64,000 nucleotides of DNA from the NCBI GenBank assembly GCA_021325675.1, contig JAJTCM010000003.1, forward strand, positions 434,001 through 498,000, written 5' to 3'. The notes beneath the pieces are model-generated. The model made no database searches, was not told the origin of the DNA, and saw only the letters and a list, made by a program, of their open reading frames with translations. The position numbers were made by a program, and so were the translations under genes. The DNA is from Crocinitomicaceae bacterium (GTDB taxonomy: Bacteria; Bacteroidota; Bacteroidia; Flavobacteriales_D; Crocinitomicaceae). Of the stretch, positions 60,879 to 64,000 are shown piece after piece (the stretch's first letter is position 1; each line of letters begins with the position of its first letter).

Positions 60879-61226
60879 TTATTTTTTTACTGCGTCAAAT
60901 ACTGCTTTGAACGCTTCCGGGTGATTCATTGCGAGGTCAGCCAATACCTTACGGTTTAACTGCATTCCGCTTTTGTTCATTGCACCCATGAATTGAGAAT
61001 AGCTCATTCCGTGCTCACGTGCACCTGCGTTAATACGCTGGATCCACAGGGAACGGAAGTTTCTTTTCTTTTGTTTACGACCTTCGTAGGCGTATAACAA
61101 ACCTTTTTCGACAGCGTTTTTAGCAACTGTCCATACATTTTTTCTTCTTCCAAAGTAACCTTTGGCAAGCTTCATAAAGTTCTTTCTGCGAGCTCTTGAA
61201 GCAACATGATTTACCGATCTTGGCAT
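60879..61226 (-). CDS. rplT: 50S ribosomal protein L20
   Basis: A 115-aa protein, standard length. Basic N-terminal helix ([40 protein letters not shown]) and globular C-domain ([40 protein letters not shown]). It binds 23S rRNA early in 50S assembly. Last gene of the infC-rpmI-rplT operon, before a terminator. The 100-bp gap from rpmI could hold a leader, but I see no clear pseudoknot. Confidence 0.98.
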   Translation of the reverse strand: MPRSVNHVASRARRKNFMKLAKGYFGRRKNVWTVAKNAVEKGLLYAYEGRKQKKRNFRSLWIQRINAGAREHGMSYSQFMGAMNKSGMQLNRKVLADLAMNHPEAFKAVFDAVKK

Positions 61227-61326
61227 AATTTCTAAAGTTTTTTGATAAAGAGTGTCTGTCAGCTGACGGAACTTGTTGTACTCATTACCGGGTTAAACAC
61301 TAAACCTGCTTGAACTTTTCAAGCGA

Positions 61327-61524
61327 TTACTTCATGCACAACTGCAATTTGATATTTGACTCATCAGCTTTGTGAACCAAACCATCGTGCGTCAAATTAC
61401 GCTTTTGCTTTGTTGTTTTTTTGGTGAGAATGTGGCTTTTAAAAGCGTGTTTTCTCTTAATTTTACCGCTTCCAGTGATTGTGAATCTCTTCTTTGCACT
61501 GGATTTAGTTTTCATTTTTGGCAT
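61327..61524 (-). CDS. rpmI: 50S ribosomal protein L35
   Basis: A 65-aa very basic protein with the L35 pattern [40 protein letters not shown] and KRNL. Standard size. Position between infC and rplT is the conserved order. Confidence 0.97.
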   Translation of the reverse strand: MPKMKTKSSAKKRFTITGSGKIKRKHAFKSHILTKKTTKQKRNLTHDGLVHKADESNIKLQLCMK

Positions 61525-61636
61525 CTTCTCTACTTTTTAAAAGTTAGCGCTATATCAAATTCTTTAGATTTTAAGACTTCCGGGCTTTAAGATTGTGACT
61601 TGTCTATAGTCATATCACCTGGTCTTAATATCCTTT

Positions 61637-62185
61637 TTATTTCTTTTTCGGGTTGAGCATGATTATCATCCGTTTCCCTTCGAGCTTCGGCATGGATTCG
61701 AGTGCTCCCAAATCAGCCAGCTCCTGGGCAAACTTCAATAACAAGATTTCTCCCCTGTCTTTAAATACAATCGTTCTTCCGCGGAAAAACACATAAGCTT
61801 TTACCTTACTTCCTTCTTCGAGGAACTTTTTAGCGTGGGCCAGCTTGAAGTTGAAATCGTGATCGTCCGTGTTGGGACCGAAGCGGATTTCCTTGATAAC
61901 AATTTTACTTTGCTTGGCTTTCAGCTCTTTCGTTTTCTTCTTCTGGTTGTACATAAACTTACGGTAATCCATAATTTTACATACAGGAGGCACAGCGTTC
62001 GGGGAAATTTCCACTAAGTCCATTTCCTGCTCTTCCGCCAGCTTAATGGCGTCAAACGTAGACATCACACGCGGTTCCTCACCCTCAGTTACGAGACGGA
62101 TCTCACGTGCAGTAATTTTACCGTTGATGCGGTGTACTTCCGTTTCTTCCTTCGGTTGAAATCTCTTTCTAGGTTCTTTTCTCAT
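61637..62185 (-). CDS. infC: Translation initiation factor IF-3
   Basis: A 182-aa IF-3. N-domain with [17 protein letters not shown] and [19 protein letters not shown]; linker [21 protein letters not shown]-domain [20 protein letters not shown] and [15 protein letters not shown], ending KKK. Start ATG 62185, 26 bp after the thrS stop, whereas infC in many bacteria starts at a rare codon. IF-3 checks start-codon choice and keeps 30S subunits free. The usual AUU-based autoregulation is therefore absent here. Confidence 0.97.
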   Translation of the reverse strand: MRKEPRKRFQPKEETEVHRINGKITAREIRLVTEGEEPRVMSTFDAIKLAEEQEMDLVEISPNAVPPVCKIMDYRKFMYNQKKKTKELKAKQSKIVIKEIRFGPNTDDHDFNFKLAHAKKFLEEGSKVKAYVFFRGRTIVFKDRGEILLLKFAQELADLGALESMPKLEGKRMIIMLNPKKK

Positions 62186-62211
62186 TTAAAAATTTAAGCA
62201 TTATCCTGCCG

Positions 62212-64000
62212 CTACACGTTGGTAGCCAGTTCGTTTTCAACCGTTTGGTTCAATATCTTTGCGAAATCTTCCAGCGGCATCGAGCCCAGGTCGCCCTGTG
62301 ATCTTTGTCGAACTGAAACTTCGTCGTTGGCTTCTTCTTTTTCACCGATAATTAACATAAACGGTGTTTTTTTGATTTCCGCCTCCCGGATTTTTTTACC
62401 TATCTTCTCGTTTCGGTCGTCTACGAATCCGCGAATATCGGAATTATTTAGCAAATTTAAAACTTTTTCTGCATAATCATTGTATTTTTCGCTGATCGGC
62501 AGTATGGCAACCTGCTCACTTGCAAGCCAAAGTGGGAAATCACCGGCGCAATGTTCGAGCAAAACAGCTACAAAACGCTCCATCGACCCGAAAGGTGCAC
62601 GGTGGATCATCACCGGACGGTGTTTTTGGTTATCAGCACCGGTATACTCAAGCTCAAAACGCTCCGGGAGGTTATAATCCACCTGGATCGTTCCTAACTG
62701 CCATTCTCTTCCAAGTGCATCCTGCACCATGAAATCTAGCTTTGGCCCGTAGAATGCCGCCTCGCCGTATTCAACGAAAGTCGGCAGGCCTTTTTCAGCA
62801 GCCGCTTCGATGATCGCGTTTTCCGCTTTCACCCAGTTTTCATCCGATCCGATGTATTTGGACGGATTATCCGGGTCACGCAGGGAAATCTGTGCTTTGT
62901 AGTTCTGGAAATCGAGTGTTTTGAAAATATACAAAACGAGGTCGATTACTTTTTTAAATTCTTCCTTCACCTGGTCCTGCGTACAGAATATATGTGCATC
63001 GTCCTGCGTAAATCCGCGAACGCGTGTCAAACCATGTAATTCGCCCGATTGCTCGTAGCGGTAAACCGTACCGAATTCTGCAAAACGCGCCGGCAGGTCC
63101 TTATAGGAACGCGGCTTGGATTTGAAGATTTCGCAGTGGTGCGGGCAGTTCATCGGCTTGAGCAAGAATTCTTCTGTTGCATCCGGCGTTTTGATCGGCT
63201 GGAAAGAATCCGCGCCGTATTTTTCGTAGTGACCGGAAGTTACGTACAACTCCTTACTACCGATATGCGGAGTAATCACCTGCTCGTAACCTGATTTGCG
63301 CTGGGCCTTTTTGAGGAAGTTTTCCAGGCGCTCACGTAAAGCGGCACCTTTCGGCAGCCACAGCGGTAAACCCTGCCCTACTCTTTGTGAAAAAGTAAAT
63401 AATTCAAGTTCTTTCCCCAATTTACGGTGGTCGCGTTTTTTCGCTTCCTCCAGTTTTTCAAGGTATTCCGTCAGCTCGGCCTGCTTTGGGAAAGTAATTC
63501 CATAAATACGGGTCAGCTGCTTATTTTTTTCGTCCCCGCGCCAATAAGCACCTGCAATTGAAGTAAGCTTCACAGCTTTAATCGGGCTTGTATCCGGAAT
63601 GTGCGGTCCACGGCAAAGATCCGTGAAATTTCCCTGGGTATAGAAAGTAATGTTTCCGTCTTCCAGGTTTTCCAGCAGCTCCAGTTTGTACGGGTCTTGC
63701 TTTTCGGTGAAATAAGCAAGCGCTTCCGCCTTGGAGACTTCTTTGCGAACGTATGGGTTTTTGGCTTTCGCCAGCTCTTTCATTTTATTTTCGATCTTCT
63801 CCAGGTCTTCTTCTTTGATCCCATATTCCATGAAATCAACATCATAGTAAAAACCATTCGTTACCGGCGGACCGATTGCCAGTTTAATTCCCGGGTAATA
63901 AAACTCCAGGGCCTCCGCCATCAAATGCGCGGAAGAGTGCCACATGGTTGATTTTCCTTCCTCATCGTTCCAGGTCAATAAGCTCAGCGTGCAATCACCC
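62212..64000 (-). CDS. thrS: Threonyl-tRNA synthetase, N-terminus cut by window end
   Basis: The frame is open from the stop at 62212 to the window edge; the TTG near 63978 is not the start, since the upstream codons continue as [18 protein letters not shown], a normal ThrRS N-terminal region. Visible: end of the TGS domain, the editing domain with [20 protein letters not shown] and [10 protein letters not shown], the class II core ([50 protein letters not shown]) and the anticodon-binding domain ([15 protein letters not shown]). Roughly 50 residues are missing. First gene of the thrS-infC-rpmI-rplT operon. Confidence 0.97.
   Translation of the reverse strand, partial: GDCTLSLLTWNDEEGKSTMWHSSAHLMAEALEFYYPGIKLAIGPPVTNGFYYDVDFMEYGIKEEDLEKIENKMKELAKAKNPYVRKEVSKAEALAYFTEKQDPYKLELLENLEDGNITFYTQGNFTDLCRGPHIPDTSPIKAVKLTSIAGAYWRGDEKNKQLTRIYGITFPKQAELTEYLEKLEEAKKRDHRKLGKELELFTFSQRVGQGLPLWLPKGAALRERLENFLKKAQRKSGYEQVITPHIGSKELYVTSGHYEKYGADSFQPIKTPDATEEFLLKPMNCPHHCEIFKSKPRSYKDLPARFAEFGTVYRYEQSGELHGLTRVRGFTQDDAHIFCTQDQVKEEFKKVIDLVLYIFKTLDFQNYKAQISLRDPDNPSKYIGSDENWVKAENAIIEAAAEKGLPTFVEYGEAAFYGPKLDFMVQDALGREWQLGTIQVDYNLPERFELEYTGADNQKHRPVMIHRAPFGSMERFVAVLLEHCAGDFPLWLASEQVAILPISEKYNDYAEKVLNLLNNSDIRGFVDDRNEKIGKKIREAEIKKTPFMLIIGEKEEANDEVSVRQRSQGDLGSMPLEDFAKILNQTVENELATNV

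Noticed and set aside
61227-61326. L20-type leader regulatory RNA before rplT
   Set aside because: No convincing hairpin or pseudoknot was seen by eye in the 100-bp gap.

Overview
The window looks like a chromosome segment of a Bacteroidota bacterium, most likely a gliding or T9SS-bearing member of the Flavobacteriales (a Crocinitomicaceae/Fluviicola-like organism is my guess, not a proof). The evidence: two kinds of type IX secretion C-terminal sorting domains, a PorP/SprF protein, GldA, Bacteroidota-type promoters (TAnnTTTG with an upstream TTTG), A-rich leaders instead of Shine-Dalgarno sites, and AT-rich intergenic repeat clusters. I saw no tRNA, rRNA, CRISPR array, insertion sequence or prophage structural gene.

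Layout. 1-2.9 kb: the start of a TonB-dependent receptor gene (minus strand, cut by the window edge) faces a PhoB/PhoR-like two-component pair. The gap between them holds seven 11-bp tandem repeats resembling a Pho box. 3.0-7.5 kb: a 1469-aa secreted T9SS type A protein. 7.5-29.1 kb: a large island (pseudo-receiver membrane protein; AraC-type regulator with a metal-binding-like N-domain; Hpt; single-domain response regulator; BON protein; GH130; glycosyltransferase fusion; small DUF5670/lmo0937-like membrane protein with an apparent frameshift; YtxH; holin-like protein; a 2910-aa ice-binding-like/Ig-repeat protein with a type B sorting domain; PorP/SprF; OmpA protein; two lipoproteins and a 59-aa protein). 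29.3-46 kb: mixed housekeeping and accessory genes (4Fe-4S protein, a hypothetical pair, a PemK/MazF toxin-antitoxin pair, trmB, lhgO, SDR, gldA, MFS, a degenerate DEAD-box-like protein, patatin-like protein, arginase-family protein, dacB). 46.8-54.1 kb: an exopolysaccharide operon (asnB, GT4, Wza-like, Wzc-like, WecA-like) followed by uvrA. 57-60.7 kb: LOG-family protein, SpoIIE-type phosphatase, amidase, hypothetical. 60.9-64.0 kb: thrS-infC-rpmI-rplT on the minus strand, thrS cut by the window end.

Main finding. Seven promoters within the 7.5-29 kb island appear to share one fixed architecture: two direct half-sites with core T(G/A)TAA spaced exactly 21 bp apart, the second starting exactly 28 bp before a non-canonical -7 box. 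They sit in front of the pseudo-receiver gene, the AraC regulator itself, the BON gene, the DUF5670/YtxH/holin run, the giant adhesin operon, the DUF5670-tailed lipoprotein and the coiled-coil lipoprotein. Promoters elsewhere in the window that I checked lack this pattern. A 21-bp direct repeat is the classic spacing of AraC-family half-sites, and the AraC-type protein is the only DNA-binding regulator encoded in the island. I therefore infer that the island is a self-contained, autoregulated envelope or stress regulon linking a phosphorelay (pseudo-receiver, Hpt, receiver) to surface glycan enzymes, small membrane stress proteins and a giant T9SS adhesin. The pattern is read directly from the sequence; the identity of the regulator is inference.
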